Source: Edaphovirga cremea (GTDB lineage Bacteria > Pseudomonadota > Gammaproteobacteria > Enterobacterales > Enterobacteriaceae). From it: a DNA stretch of 64,000 nt. The stretch lies in NCBI RefSeq assembly GCF_003332275.1, contig NZ_QOVA01000005.1:186001-250000 (forward strand), in the 5' to 3' direction. Below are positions 39,656 to 48,706 of the stretch, piece after piece (positions within the stretch are counted from its first letter, which is position 1; every line of letters starts with the position of its first letter). The notes beneath the pieces were generated by a model, which was not told the DNA's origin, searched no databases, and saw only the letters and a list, made by a program, of their open reading frames with translations. The translations under genes were made by a program, and so were the position numbers.

Positions 39656-39994
39656 ATGGCGACCGGATACTATGAGCTAAAAAAAGCGAAGAATGGGCAG
39701 TATCACTTCAACCTGAAAGCCAGTAATGGCGAAATCATTCTCAGTAGCGAAATGTATGGCAGTAAGGCATCGGCAGAAAATGGCATTAAGTCGGTACAAA
39801 CGAACTCCTCGGAAGAAGACCGATACGAATTGAAACACAGTAGCAGTAACCAGCCCTACTTTGTGTTGAAGGCCACCAACCATCAGGTGATCGGCATTAG
39901 CGAAATGTACAGCTCAGAAAGCGCAGCCAAAAAAGGTCTACAGTCGGTGCTCAAGAATGGTGCCAGTACCGATGTCCGTGATTTAACCAGTTAG
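39656..39994 (+). CDS. yegP: YegP-like DUF1508 protein
   Basis: A 112-residue protein of two tandem DUF1508 repeats: YYELKKAKNGQYHFNLKASNGEIILSSEMYGSKASAENGIKSV (residues 5-47) and YELKHSSSNQPYFVLKATNHQVIGISEMYSSESAAKKGLQSV (residues 56-97). Each is a small beta-rich unit of unknown molecular function. E. coli YegP (110 residues) has the same place between baeR and yegQ. CAGGAG lies 8 nt before the ATG. Confidence 0.9.
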   Translation: MATGYYELKKAKNGQYHFNLKASNGEIILSSEMYGSKASAENGIKSVQTNSSEEDRYELKHSSSNQPYFVLKATNHQVIGISEMYSSESAAKKGLQSVLKNGASTDVRDLTS

Positions 39995-40011
39995 TGGAAT
40001 TTTCTTTTACC

Positions 40012-40041
40012 ACACGCGATGACGACCGTTATCGCGTGTTT
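40012..40041 (+). terminator. Hairpin after yegP
   Basis: ACACGCGAT pairs with ATCGCGTGT 18 bp after the yegP stop, followed by TTTAGC. Stem of 9 bp; the T-run is short. Confidence 0.5.
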
Positions 40042-40124
40042 AGCACCAGCCAGCATGCACCTCGTTTGATTGATTTACCCGTCGCACACGTCTACAATTC
40101 CCGCCCTTAATGTAATGGTATCCG

Positions 40125-40140
40125 GCTCTCCCGGGAGAGC
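40125..40140. promoter_or_regulatory. 16-bp perfect palindrome in the trhP leader
   Basis: GCTCTCCCGGGAGAGC is a perfect palindrome 66 bp upstream of the trhP start. It could be an operator or an RNA hairpin in the leader; nothing else in the sequence decides this. Confidence 0.35.
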
Positions 40141-40205
40141 GTGTGCCGCACTTTGCTGCCTCACCCGGTGGGGCAGTTCTGACCTGAAATCAGACTGAGA
40201 TAACT

Positions 40206-41567
40206 ATGTTCATTCCGGAATTGCTCTCCCCGGCAGGTACGCTGAAAAACATGCGTTACGCTTTCGCGTATGGCGCAGATGCCGTGTATGCCGGTCAACC
40301 CCGCTATAGCCTGCGGGTGCGTAACAACGAATTCAACCATGAAAACCTGGCGCTCGGTATCAATGAAGCTCACGCACTGGGTAAAAAGTTCTACGTCGTC
40401 GTAAATATCGCGCCGCACAACTCCAAGTTGAAAACGTTTCTGCGCGACCTGAAACCCGTCATTGATATGGGGCCAGACGCACTGATCATGTCCGATCCCG
40501 GTTTGATCATGATGGTACGGGAAGCCTTTCCGCAGATGGATATTCATCTGTCTGTGCAAGCCAATGCCGTCAACTGGGCAACGGTCAAATTCTGGCAACA
40601 GATGGGGCTCACCCGCGTTATTCTTTCACGCGAACTGTCACTTGAGGAAATTGCTGAAATCCGCAGCCAGGTTCCAGAGATGGAGCTGGAAGTCTTTGTT
40701 CACGGCGCACTGTGCATGGCCTATTCAGGCCGATGCCTGCTTTCGGGATATATCAATAAACGCGATCCGAATCAGGGTACCTGCACCAACGCCTGCCGCT
40801 GGGAATATAAGGTTCAGGAAGGCAAACAAGACGATATCGGCAATATCGTTCACGTTCATGAGCCAATTGCGGTCAAAAACGTCGAACCCACACTCGGTAT
40901 TGGTGCCCCAACCGATAAAGTGTTCATGATTGAAGAAGCGATGCGTCCCGGTGAATACATGACTGCCTTTGAGGACGAGCATGGCACCTACATCATGAAC
41001 TCAAAAGATCTGCGTGCAATTCAGCATGTGGAACGTCTGACCCAACTTGGCGTGCATTCACTGAAAATTGAAGGCCGTACCAAATCCTTCTATTACTGCG
41101 CCCGTACTGCGCAGGTTTACCGCCGGGCGATCGATGACGCCGCTGCCGGGAAGCCTTTCGATCCCACGCTGCTGACCACGCTTGAAGGTCTGGCGCACCG
41201 CGGTTATACCGAAGGTTTTTTGCGTCGCCATGTACATGAAGACCAACAGAATTATGATTACGGTTTTTCTGTTTCCGATCGCCAGCAGTTCGTCGGTGAA
41301 TTTACCGGGCTGCGTCAAAATGGTTGGGCTGAAGTCGCGGTAAAAAATAAATTCTCGCTGGGCGACAGCGTCGAGCTGATGACACCAAAAGGCAATATCC
41401 AGTTCACGCTGGAAGTGATGCACAATCGCAAAGGCGAAACGGTAGATGTCGCACCCGGCGATGGTCATATCGTCTATCTGCCCATTCCCGAGGAAGTGGA
41501 TGTTAACTATGGTCTGCTGATGCGTAATCTTGTCGGTACCACGACCCGCAACCCGGATAAAAAATAG
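40206..41567 (+). CDS. trhP: tRNA uridine-34 hydroxylation protein TrhP (U32 family, YegQ)
   Basis: A 453-residue U32 peptidase-family protein which with prephenate-derived chemistry hydroxylates wobble uridine toward 5-carboxymethoxyuridine in tRNA. It starts ELLSPAGTLKNMRYAFAYGADAVYAG; the cysteine cluster CMAYSGRCLLSGYINKRDPNQGTCTNACRW (residues about 178-206) suggests an Fe-S site. The family signature ESFVHGALC-like segment reads EVFVHGALC. E. coli YegQ has the same length and the same downstream neighbour, the sRNA CyaR. GAGATAACT precedes the ATG. Confidence 0.94.
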   Translation: MFIPELLSPAGTLKNMRYAFAYGADAVYAGQPRYSLRVRNNEFNHENLALGINEAHALGKKFYVVVNIAPHNSKLKTFLRDLKPVIDMGPDALIMSDPGLIMMVREAFPQMDIHLSVQANAVNWATVKFWQQMGLTRVILSRELSLEEIAEIRSQVPEMELEVFVHGALCMAYSGRCLLSGYINKRDPNQGTCTNACRWEYKVQEGKQDDIGNIVHVHEPIAVKNVEPTLGIGAPTDKVFMIEEAMRPGEYMTAFEDEHGTYIMNSKDLRAIQHVERLTQLGVHSLKIEGRTKSFYYCARTAQVYRRAIDDAAAGKPFDPTLLTTLEGLAHRGYTEGFLRRHVHEDQQNYDYGFSVSDRQQFVGEFTGLRQNGWAEVAVKNKFSLGDSVELMTPKGNIQFTLEVMHNRKGETVDVAPGDGHIVYLPIPEEVDVNYGLLMRNLVGTTTRNPDKK

Positions 41568-41594
41568 GTCAGTCAACGACTATAGCCAACGTAC

Positions 41595-41640
41595 CTGAAG
41601 ATGCAGATGGGCGACTCACGATCTGCCCCTGCATCTTCAA
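41595..41640. repeat. Long inverted repeat after trhP
   Basis: CTGAAGATGCAG (41595-41606) pairs with CTGCATCTTCAA (41629-41640) with one end mismatch; the inner part GGGC.../GCCC extends the stem. There is no T-run, so it looks more like an intergenic repeat (ERIC/REP-type) or RNA-stabilising hairpin than a classic terminator. Confidence 0.5.
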
Positions 41641-41681
41641 TTCGCGGTGTATATAAGGATATGTCTGCTTTTTGACAAATA

Positions 41682-41697
41682 TTAGAATCCGATCACA
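41682..41697 (+). promoter_or_regulatory. CRP site of the cyaR promoter
   Basis: TTAGA-ATCCGA-TCACA matches the CRP consensus TGTGA-N6-TCACA with a perfect right half. The centre (41689.5) is 41.5 bp upstream of the predicted cyaR start, with -10 TATTAT at 41719-41724. This is the class II geometry expected because E. coli CyaR is CRP-activated. Confidence 0.7.
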
Positions 41698-41730
41698 TCT
41701 ATTATTGGAGCATATGTTTATTATCACTGT

Positions 41731-41818
41731 GCGAAAAATAGAGAATAAAAATAGCTGTTTAGTAATACAGGAACCACCTCCTTGGCCGGCCCAATCTCCC
41801 TTGGGCTGGCTTTTCTTT
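41731..41818 (+). ncRNA. cyaR: CyaR small RNA
   Basis: About 88 nt long. The segment CAGGAACCACCTCCTTGGCC is nearly identical to E. coli CyaR (RyeE), including the ACCTCC seed that base-pairs with ribosome sites of targets such as ompX, luxS and nadE. The 3' end is a terminator stem (GGCCGGCCCAA paired with TTGGGCTGGC, one G-U pair) followed by TTTTCTTT. Position after yegQ is the same as in E. coli. The 5' end is placed by the -10 box and similarity to GCTGAAAAAC. Hfq-dependent action is known in E. coli and assumed here. Confidence 0.92.
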
Positions 41819-41820
41819 AA

Positions 41821-42156
41821 GTTTCAAAAAACTCAGAAAATTCTTAATACTCCTCAGGTAATAACGGCAATTAATAACGTTTTATTTTATTAATTTTATT
41901 ATTATTTCATTTATCTCAGAGTTTTACTTTCCCCGAGCACGTTAATTATCTCAATATTTCCCATTTATAGCGGGATAATTCAATGCTGTTTTTCTGCTTA
42001 TCACTTCCTTCTATCGATCGCTAATTACGCGAGAATAATTATCATCACGAATTCCCTGATTAATCTTATAGGCCAGTTCACGGATTGTAGTTTATTGTTA
42101 ATCATAGTCTTGGCTACGATAAGGTCAGGGGAAATGAACTCACAAGGGAGCACGCG
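41821..42156. other. AT-rich intergenic region upstream of yegS
   Basis: 336 bp with no plausible gene. It contains several TTATTTTATTAATTTTATT-like tracts around 41880-41915 and must contain the yegS promoter. Nothing further is recognised. Confidence 0.5.
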
Positions 42157-43056
42157 ATGACTGACTCCGCTGTCACGCTTTTGATTTTAAACGGAAAAGG
42201 TGCGGGTAATGACCTGGTTCGTACATCGGTACAAGCTCTGCGCGATGAAGGCTTGACCCTGCACGTCAGGGTGACCTGGGAGTTCGGCGATGCCGAACGT
42301 TACGTTGAAGAGGCCGTCTCGCTGGGCGCAGATACCGTCGTTGCCGGTGGTGGCGATGGCACCATCAACGAAGTCGCCGCGGCATTGGTTGATATCCCTG
42401 AAGCACAACGTCCCTGCCTGGGGATTCTGCCGATGGGCACCGCCAATGACTTTGCCACTGGCTGCAACATCCCTGATACGCTTGAGCATGCGCTGGCACT
42501 GGCGATAAAAGGTCGTCCCCAGGCTATCGATCTGGCTCGGGTCAATGGCGATCGCTATTTTATCAATATGGCTACCGGCGGTTTCGGTACCCGTATTACC
42601 ACCGAGACCCCGGAAAAACTGAAATCCGCACTGGGTGGTGTCTCCTATTTTATCCATGGGCTACTGCGCCTGGACACGCTGAAGGCCGATAGTTGCGAAA
42701 TTCATGGGCCTGATTTCTCTTGGGAAGGCGATGCGCTGGTGATCGGTATTGGCAATGGCAAACAAGCGGGAGGTGGTCAGGAATTGTGTCCGGATGCACT
42801 GATCAACGATGGTTTGCTGCAATTACGCTTGTTGACCTCAGAAGAGCTTCTGCCCGCTTTTCTGCTCAGCGTATTGAACGGCGAAGAGAATAAAAACGTC
42901 ATCAACGCGTCCCTGCCCTGGTTGGAAATATCGGCCCCCCATGAGATCACCTTCAATCTTGATGGTGAGCCGCTGACTGACACGCATTTCCGCATCGAAG
43001 TCCTGCCAGGGGTGATCCAGTGCCGCTTGCCGCCCAACTGTTCCCTATTGGGTTAA
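42157..43056 (+). CDS. yegS: Lipid kinase YegS
   Basis: A 299-residue diacylglycerol-kinase-fold protein with the nucleotide-binding signature [17 protein letters not shown] and [13 protein letters not shown]. The C-terminal domain contains [24 protein letters not shown]. coli YegS phosphorylates phosphatidylglycerol in vitro and binds metal through its C-terminal domain; the physiological substrate is not settled. AAGGGAG lies 7 nt before the ATG. Confidence 0.95.
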   Translation: MTDSAVTLLILNGKGAGNDLVRTSVQALRDEGLTLHVRVTWEFGDAERYVEEAVSLGADTVVAGGGDGTINEVAAALVDIPEAQRPCLGILPMGTANDFATGCNIPDTLEHALALAIKGRPQAIDLARVNGDRYFINMATGGFGTRITTETPEKLKSALGGVSYFIHGLLRLDTLKADSCEIHGPDFSWEGDALVIGIGNGKQAGGGQELCPDALINDGLLQLRLLTSEELLPAFLLSVLNGEENKNVINASLPWLEISAPHEITFNLDGEPLTDTHFRIEVLPGVIQCRLPPNCSLLG

Positions 43057-43082
43057 GCAAGAGAGAGGTACGTTAAAGCAAG

Positions 43083-43116
43083 TCGCCCCAGATAAAATAA
43101 TGTTTTACCGGGGCGA
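43083..43116. terminator. Terminator between convergent yegS and fbaB
   Basis: TCGCCCC pairs with GGGGCGA and the inner TAAAA pairs with TTTTA, giving a long stem between two convergent genes. Probably works in both directions. Confidence 0.65.
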
Positions 43117-43158
43117 TACTGTTCCTGACGTTAAACTGAGGAGTATTTGCGTGCCCTA

Positions 43159-44208
43159 TCAGGCAATGGTAATGCTTTTATCCAGATAGACATCTTGCAC
43201 GGCATTAATTAATGCCACCCCTTCGTTCATGGTTTTCTTGAAGGCTTTACGCCCCAGAATCAGCCCCATTCCCCCGGCGCGCTTGTTGATCACCGCAGTG
43301 CGCACGGAGTCCTCAACATCAGTATTTCCCGATGCACCACCCGAGTTAATTAATCCCGCCCGTCCCATGTAGCAGTTCGCTAGTTGGTAACGCACCAGAT
43401 CGATAGGATGATCGGTGGTCAGTTGGGTATACACCCGTTCGTCGGTGTAGCCAAAGTCTACGGCTTTATAACCTCCGTTATTCTCCGCCATTTTCTGCTT
43501 AACGATATCAGCACCTATGGTTGCCGCCAGATGATTGGCTTGTCCGGTCAGATCGGCGCTGGAGTGATAATCCACTCCCTCGTTCTTGAATCCCGGGTTG
43601 CGCAAATAGGCCCACAGCACGGTCACCATACCCAGTTCATGGGCGCGTTCAAAGGCCGCCGAAATCTCTTCAATCTGTCGACGCGACTCTTGCGCACCGA
43701 AATAAATGGTGGCCCCCACCGCGACGGCTCCCATATTGAACGCCTGTTCGACACTGGCATACAGCGTTTGATCGTATTGCGTCGGGTAGCTCAGGGTTTC
43801 ATTGTGATTGAGTTTGACCAGGAAAGGGATTTTGTGGGCATAGCGGCGTGAAACCGCAGCCAGCACACCGTAGGTCGAGGCCACACAGTTACAGCCCGCC
43901 TCGATCGCCAGTTCAACGATATTTTTCGGATCAAAATACTGTGGATTGGCAGCAAATGAGGCACCAGCAGAGTGCTCAACCCCTTGATCCACTGGAAGAA
44001 TAGACAGATAACCGGTTCCGGCCAGACGGCCCGTATTATAAAGATTCTGCATAGCCACGAGGACCCGTGGCGATCGGTTGTTGTCGATCATAACCCGATC
44101 GACATAATCAGGGCCGGGTAAATAAAGGTGTTCTGAAGGGATAGAGGTGCAACGGTGTTGTAATAAATTGTCCGCATCTTTACCCAGCAACTGCGCAATA
44201 TCAGTCAT
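43159..44208 (-). CDS. fbaB: Class I fructose-bisphosphate aldolase
   Basis: A 349-residue DhnA-type class I aldolase that interconverts fructose 1,6-bisphosphate with DHAP and glyceraldehyde 3-phosphate without metal. The Schiff-base lysine lies in [40 protein letters not shown] and [12 protein letters not shown] match E. coli FbaB (350 residues). It is divergent from the sorbitol operon, whose product fructose 6-phosphate enters the same pathway. The region between holds possible weak Cra-like sequences (near 44316-44347), not convincing enough to annotate. Confidence 0.95.
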   Translation of the reverse strand: MTDIAQLLGKDADNLLQHRCTSIPSEHLYLPGPDYVDRVMIDNNRSPRVLVAMQNLYNTGRLAGTGYLSILPVDQGVEHSAGASFAANPQYFDPKNIVELAIEAGCNCVASTYGVLAAVSRRYAHKIPFLVKLNHNETLSYPTQYDQTLYASVEQAFNMGAVAVGATIYFGAQESRRQIEEISAAFERAHELGMVTVLWAYLRNPGFKNEGVDYHSSADLTGQANHLAATIGADIVKQKMAENNGGYKAVDFGYTDERVYTQLTTDHPIDLVRYQLANCYMGRAGLINSGGASGNTDVEDSVRTAVINKRAGGMGLILGRKAFKKTMNEGVALINAVQDVYLDKSITIA

Positions 44209-44458
44209 AGCAAACTCCCGTTATTGCTCCCCGCTTCGCCAGCACAGACGTTCCTATTTTTTATTTACAAGACCCTGAACAAACGAAAAGTTCTATACCC
44301 ACGAAGCGCTGAAGCGGTGATTAGAATCCTTTGCTCAAAACGTTTGAACAGCAAAAGGCTAGTCCTGATTCTTCATGAACGCCATTTTTCGGCGGTAATC
44401 CCTTGCCGGCAAGATGTAAACAGATGACGTACACCTCATTTTCGTGCATTTTTCGCCA

Positions 44459-44490
44459 TTATCTTTCGAAATAAAATATTTATCTTTCAA
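44459..44490 (+). promoter_or_regulatory. Probable SrlR operator direct repeats
   Basis: TTATCTTTCGAA (44459-44470) and TTATCTTTCAA (44480-44490) are direct repeats at a 21-bp period, two helical turns, just upstream of the CRP-like site of the srl promoter. DeoR-family repressors such as SrlR commonly bind short direct repeats of this kind. Confidence 0.5.
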
Positions 44491-44492
44491 AC

Positions 44493-44508
44493 TGTGATCA
44501 ATTTAATA
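44493..44508 (+). promoter_or_regulatory. Possible CRP site of the srl operon
   Basis: TGTGA-TCAATT-TAATA has a perfect left half and a 3-of-5 right half. It sits about 100 bp before srlA. The srl operon is CRP-dependent in E. coli. Confidence 0.45.
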
Positions 44509-44599
44509 CATTTCGATCGCAAATACATTTACTGTGTAAGACATGACGAAGCGGATCCTCAGGATCTCCCGTCATACCGTCTATCCACAGGAGAACAAC

Positions 44600-45199
44600 A
44601 TGATCGATCTTATAACCCACGGTGCCGAATGGTTTATCGGCCTGTTCCAAAAAGGTGGCGAAGTGTTTGTCGGTATGGTGACGGGCATTCTGCCGTTGCT
44701 GATCAGCTTGCTGGTTGTTATGAATGCGCTCATCGTTTTCGTTGGTCAGCATCGGATCGAACGTTTGGCGCAGCGCTGCGCCGGTAACCCGATCTCGCGC
44801 TATCTGCTGCTGCCGCTGATTGGCACCTTCGTATTCTGTAATCCGATGACGCTCAGTCTTGGCCGTTTCATGCCCGAAAAATACAAGCCAAGTTACTACG
44901 CCTCTGCATCTTACAGTTGTCATTCAATGAATGGCCTGTTCCCGCACATCAATCCAGGGGAACTGTTTGTTTATCTCGGTATCGCCAGTGGCCTGACGAC
45001 GCTCGGCCTGCCACTGGGCCCACTGGCCGTCAGCTATTTTCTCGTCGGACTCGTCACCAACTTTTTCCGCGGCTGGGTCACCGACCTGACCACCAGCATT
45101 TTCGAGCGGAAAATGAATATCCAACTGGATCGTCAGGTAACGCTGACCGGTACTGAACCCGATCTACAGGTTCAACCACAGCCACGGAGTGCATCATGA
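44600..45199 (+). CDS. srlA: PTS sorbitol transporter subunit IIC2
   Basis: A 199-residue membrane subunit of the glucitol PTS. It agrees with E. coli SrlA from [23 protein letters not shown] through [26 protein letters not shown] and [15 protein letters not shown]. The ATG at 44600 with CAGGAG upstream is chosen over the open start at 44543. With SrlE and SrlB it imports sorbitol as sorbitol 6-phosphate. First gene of srlAEBDMR-gutQ; overlaps srlE by 4 nt. The C-terminal tail is longer than in E. coli. Confidence 0.96.
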   Translation: MIDLITHGAEWFIGLFQKGGEVFVGMVTGILPLLISLLVVMNALIVFVGQHRIERLAQRCAGNPISRYLLLPLIGTFVFCNPMTLSLGRFMPEKYKPSYYASASYSCHSMNGLFPHINPGELFVYLGIASGLTTLGLPLGPLAVSYFLVGLVTNFFRGWVTDLTTSIFERKMNIQLDRQVTLTGTEPDLQVQPQPRSAS

Positions 45200-46176
45200 G
45201 CGCAATGATTCGTATCGAGAAAGGTGAAAGTGGCTGGGGTGGTCCATTGGAGATCGCTATCGTCCCCGGCAAGAAAATTGTCTATATCACCGCTGGAACC
45301 CGCCCGGCGATTGTGGACAAACTCAGTCAACTGACCGGTTGGGAAGCCGTGGATGGTTTCAAGGAAGGTGAACCGCCAGCCGAAGAGATTGGCATGGCGA
45401 TTATCGACTGCGGCGGCACCCTGCGTTGCGGTATCTACCCGAAACGTCGTATTCCCACTATCAATATCCACGCCACCGGCAAATCCGGGCCGCTGGCACA
45501 GTTCATCGTCGAAGACATTTATGTCTCCGGGGTGCGCGAAAAGAATATCTTTTTGCTTGAGGGAGAAGGCTCTTCCTCCGCAGGCCAGCCTGCACCCGCC
45601 AAAGAATTCAAAGAGTACGACAGCACGAAAAAGATCACCGAACAGAGTGATGGCCTGCTGGCCAAGGTCGGTATGGGGATGGGATCGGTCGTCGCCGTCT
45701 TCTTCCAGGCCGGGCGTGAAACCATCGATACCATTCTGAAAACCATCCTGCCGTTTATGGCCTTCGTGGCCGCGCTGATTGGCATCATTATGGCATCCGG
45801 ACTTGGCGATCTGGTGGCGCATGGCCTCACACCGCTGGCAAGCAGCCCGATTGGGTTGGTGTTACTGGCACTGATCTGCTCCTTCCCGCTGCTCTCGCCG
45901 TTCCTCGGCCCAGGTGCCGTCATCGCTCAGGTTATTGGCGTGCTGGTCGGCGTCCAGATCGGGTTGGGCAACATTCCGCCGCAGTTGGCACTGCCTGCCC
46001 TTTTCGCCATAAACGCCCAGGCGTCGTGTGACTTTATACCGGTGGGGTTATCCCTAGCCGAGGCCAAGCAGAATACGGTACGCGTCGGTGTGCCGTCGGT
46101 ACTGCTCAGCCGATTCCTGACAGGTGCGCCTACCGTGTTAATTGCCTGGGCGGCATCAGCCTTTATTTATCAATAA
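45196..46176 (+). CDS. srlE: PTS sorbitol transporter subunit IIBC
   Basis: A 326-residue protein. The N-terminal IIB domain carries the phosphorylated cysteine in the [17 protein letters not shown] region. A linker follows, then a C-terminal IIC part with membrane helices from about residue 180 ([32 protein letters not shown]). It passes phosphate from SrlB to sorbitol during uptake. The ATG overlaps the srlA stop (ATGA-type, 4 nt). Confidence 0.96.
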   Translation: MSAMIRIEKGESGWGGPLEIAIVPGKKIVYITAGTRPAIVDKLSQLTGWEAVDGFKEGEPPAEEIGMAIIDCGGTLRCGIYPKRRIPTINIHATGKSGPLAQFIVEDIYVSGVREKNIFLLEGEGSSSAGQPAPAKEFKEYDSTKKITEQSDGLLAKVGMGMGSVVAVFFQAGRETIDTILKTILPFMAFVAALIGIIMASGLGDLVAHGLTPLASSPIGLVLLALICSFPLLSPFLGPGAVIAQVIGVLVGVQIGLGNIPPQLALPALFAINAQASCDFIPVGLSLAEAKQNTVRVGVPSVLLSRFLTGAPTVLIAWAASAFIYQ

Positions 46177-46200
46177 TTTTCAAAGCGTTAAGGAGTCAGA

Positions 46201-46563
46201 ATGAAGGCTATTTTTCAGACCACAATCTCGAAAATTGGTGAATTCGCCCAGGATGCGCTGCAAGAGGACATGCTGATCACCTTTCGTGAAGGCGCGCCGC
46301 AGGACATTGTCGATTACTGCTTTATTCACCAGCACAGCACCACGCTTGGCGAGTTGACCGTCGGCGGCGAACTCGAGCTGGCAGATATCCGTTATCCGAT
46401 TACGGCAGTGGGTGAAGTGGCAACGCAAAATCTACGTGAGTTGGGACATTTGACGGTGCGCTTCAATGGCGATCGTCAGGCCGAGTTCCCGGGTTCCATC
46501 CACGTTACAGGGCAAACGCCAAGTGCTATTCCACTCGGCAGTACGCTCAGGTTCTTTGCATAA
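46201..46563 (+). CDS. srlB: PTS sorbitol transporter subunit IIA
   Basis: A 120-residue cytosolic IIA protein, the phosphate carrier between HPr and SrlE. DYCFIHQHSTT is the region of the phosphorylated histidine, and the body LGELTVGGELELADIRYPITAVGEVATQNLRELGHLTV matches E. coli SrlB. AAGGAGTCAG precedes the ATG. Its stop codon is the first TAA of a 15-bp tandem repeat. Confidence 0.95.
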   Translation: MKAIFQTTISKIGEFAQDALQEDMLITFREGAPQDIVDYCFIHQHSTTLGELTVGGELELADIRYPITAVGEVATQNLRELGHLTVRFNGDRQAEFPGSIHVTGQTPSAIPLGSTLRFFA

Positions 46564-46635
46564 ACAGCTTTTGCATAAACAGCTTTTGCGTAAACAGCTT
46601 TCGCGTAAAAAGTCTTCGCTTTAAAAATTTTCGCT
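46561..46635 (+). repeat. 15-bp minisatellite between srlB and srlD
   Basis: Five 15-bp units begin at the srlB stop codon: TAAACAGCTTTTGCA, TAAACAGCTTTTGCG, TAAACAGCTTTCGCG, TAAAAAGTCTTCGCT and TTAAAAATTTTCGCT, then TAA. The first three differ by one or two bases and the last two have decayed. Units 1-4 start with a stop codon in the srlB frame, so expansion cannot lengthen SrlB but changes the srlB-srlD spacing. Confidence 0.92.
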
Positions 46636-46668
46636 TAATGTTTAGTCGTTCGATTTCAGGAGTCATTT

Positions 46669-47448
46669 ATGAAACAAGTTGCGGTAGTGATAGGTGGTGG
46701 ACAAACACTGGGTGCTTTTTTATGTCATGGTCTGGCCCAGGCCGGATATCGTGTTGCAGTAGCAGATTTAAATCAACAGCACGCTTTTCAGGTGGCAGAG
46801 CAAATCAATGGCGAATTTGGCGAGGGGTCTGCCTGCGGTTTTGTTGCAGATGCTACCAATGAGCACAGCGTACAGACGCTGGCAGACGCGGTGGACAGTG
46901 CTTTTGGTCAGGTGGATTTGCTGGTCTACAGTGCAGGTGTGGCAAAAGCAGCACCGATCACCACGTTCAAACTCAATGACTTTGATTTGTCATTGCAGGT
47001 CAATCTGGTGGGCTATTTCCTCTGTGCGCGTGAGTTTTCGCGCCTGATGATCCGTGACAACATTGCCGGTCGCATTATCCAGATCAATTCCAAATCCGGC
47101 AAAGTCGGCAGCAAGCATAACTCCGGCTACAGCGCCGCCAAATTTGGTGGCGTTGGGCTCACACAGTCACTGGCGCTGGATTTGGCGGAATATGGCATCA
47201 CCGTCCACTCCCTGATGCTCGGAAATCTGCTCAAATCGCCGATGTTCCAGTCCCTTTTGCCGCAATATGCCGACAAACTGGGTATCCCAACCGATCAGGT
47301 CGAAAAGTATTATGTCGATAAAGTGCCACTGAAGAGAGGCTGTGACTATCAGGATGTCCTGAATGTTCTGATGTTCTACGCCAGTGACAAAGCCGCTTAT
47401 TGTACCGGCCAGTCAATCAACATCACGGGCGGACAGGTGATGTTCTAG
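46669..47448 (+). CDS. srlD: Sorbitol-6-phosphate 2-dehydrogenase
   Basis: A 259-residue short-chain dehydrogenase that converts sorbitol 6-phosphate to fructose 6-phosphate with NAD+. It has the Rossmann motif VVIGGGQTLGAFLC, NSKSGKVGSKHNSGYSAAKFGGVG with the catalytic Ser and YxxxK, and a C-terminal GQSINITGGQVMF. CAGGAG lies 7 nt before the ATG. It is separated from srlB by the 15-bp repeat array, unlike the tighter spacing in E. coli. Confidence 0.96.
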   Translation: MKQVAVVIGGGQTLGAFLCHGLAQAGYRVAVADLNQQHAFQVAEQINGEFGEGSACGFVADATNEHSVQTLADAVDSAFGQVDLLVYSAGVAKAAPITTFKLNDFDLSLQVNLVGYFLCAREFSRLMIRDNIAGRIIQINSKSGKVGSKHNSGYSAAKFGGVGLTQSLALDLAEYGITVHSLMLGNLLKSPMFQSLLPQYADKLGIPTDQVEKYYVDKVPLKRGCDYQDVLNVLMFYASDKAAYCTGQSINITGGQVMF

Positions 47449-47488
47449 GATTACCCAGGGGCATTCACATGCCCCAAAGGAGTGTTTG

Positions 47489-47851
47489 ATGACAGCAACT
47501 TCGTTACTGATCTCTATCGCCGTTGTCGCATGGGTAGCGCAAATTGCCCTCGGCTGGTGGCAGATAAACCATTTCAACCGTGCGCTCGATGATTTATGCC
47601 AACTCGGGCGGGTGGGGATTGGCCGCTCAGGCGGTTTTTTAAAACCCCGGGTGGTTCTGGCACTGGCCTTTGATGTTGAGCAGCGGATCAGCGGCGCGTT
47701 CATGATGCGTGGTTTGACGGTGTTCGCCCGCCCCCGGCCTATTAACCATCTTTGCGGCCTGCACCTTGAAGAAATAGTCCCTGCTGTGATCTTCCCTCAG
47801 GATCCCGCCAGTCAAACTGCACTAACATTAGCGATTGAACCGAAATCATGA
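47489..47851 (+). CDS. srlM: Sorbitol operon activator SrlM (GutM)
   Basis: A 120-residue protein with an N-terminal hydrophobic helix (LLISIAVVAWVAQIALGWWQI) followed by NHFNRALDDLCQLGRVGIGRSGGFLKPRVVLALAFD. E. coli SrlM (119 residues) acts as a positive regulator of the operon; how a membrane-anchored small protein does so is unclear. AAAGGAG lies 6 nt before the ATG. Confidence 0.94.
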   Translation: MTATSLLISIAVVAWVAQIALGWWQINHFNRALDDLCQLGRVGIGRSGGFLKPRVVLALAFDVEQRISGAFMMRGLTVFARPRPINHLCGLHLEEIVPAVIFPQDPASQTALTLAIEPKS

Positions 47852-47932
47852 TATTTTCACAATAAAAGAAATTTCCTTTCAAATAAATTCATTTGGCGGG
47901 AAATTTTCGTCAATGTTTGAATGGAAGCAGTT

Positions 47933-48706
47933 ATGAAACCTAAACATCGGCAGGCGGCAATTGTCGATTACCTGCATATTCACGGCAAGACAACGGTGGA
48001 CGAACTGGCAAGCCACTTTGCTACCACTGGCACCACTATCCGCAAAGATCTGACCCTGCTCGAAGAAGAAGGCATCGTACTGCGCACCTACGGCGGCGTG
48101 CTACTGAATCGGGAGGAAGGCGATCAACCCATGGATCGCAAAACTCATATCAACAGTGCAAGAAAACAGCAAATCGCCCGCGCGGCTGCGACGTTAATTC
48201 ATGACGGCGACTCGCTGATTTTTGATGGCGGCAGTACGGTGCTGCAAATGGTTCCGCATCTGGCGCAGTTCAATAACATCACGGTAATGACCAACAGCCT
48301 GCATATCGTCAATGCCTTGGTCGAATTGAATAACGACCAAACCATTCTGATGCCCGGTGGAACCTACCGCAAAAAATCCTCCACTTTTCACGGCAGTCTC
48401 GCGGAAGACACCTTCAAGCATTTCAACTTCGATACGTTGTTTATCGGCGCAGATGGCGTGGATCTGAATGGCGGCGTGACAACCTTCAATGAAGTGTATG
48501 GCGTCAGTCAGGCCATGTGCAAAGCAGCCGAACGCATCATCCTGTTGGTCGACTCCTCAAAATTTGGTCGCAAAAGCCCGAATGTGGTGTGCACCCTGGA
48601 CGCAGTCGATATCCTGATCACAGACAAAGACATCCTTCCAATCTATCTTCAGCCGCTTAAAGATAAAGGGATCAAAATCATACTGGTTGGAGAAGACGAT
48701 GAATAA
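47933..48706 (+). CDS. srlR: DeoR-family sorbitol repressor SrlR
   Basis: A 257-residue DeoR-type repressor. The N-terminal HTH is [42 protein letters not shown]. The C-terminal sugar-phosphate sensing domain has the family segments DGGSTVLQM and [16 protein letters not shown]. coli SrlR has the same length. Its probable operator repeats lie at 44459-44490. It overlaps gutQ by 8 nt. Confidence 0.95.
   Translation: MKPKHRQAAIVDYLHIHGKTTVDELASHFATTGTTIRKDLTLLEEEGIVLRTYGGVLLNREEGDQPMDRKTHINSARKQQIARAAATLIHDGDSLIFDGGSTVLQMVPHLAQFNNITVMTNSLHIVNALVELNNDQTILMPGGTYRKKSSTFHGSLAEDTFKHFNFDTLFIGADGVDLNGGVTTFNEVYGVSQAMCKAAERIILLVDSSKFGRKSPNVVCTLDAVDILITDKDILPIYLQPLKDKGIKIILVGEDDE

Larger units (their letters stand above)
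44209..44599. other. Divergent control region of fbaB and the sorbitol operon
   Basis: 391 bp without a plausible gene. The right part carries the SrlR-type direct repeats and a CRP-like site listed separately. The part around 44326-44360 has an imperfect palindrome centred on AACGTT. Confidence 0.6.

Noticed and set aside
41672-41893. 73-codon open frame after trhP
   Set aside because: It runs across the CyaR RNA and its promoter; the conservation there is explained by the sRNA.
44316-44347. Cra (FruR) sites near GCTGAAGCGG and TCAAAACGTTTGA before fbaB
   Set aside because: Each matches only part of the Cra consensus; too weak to annotate.
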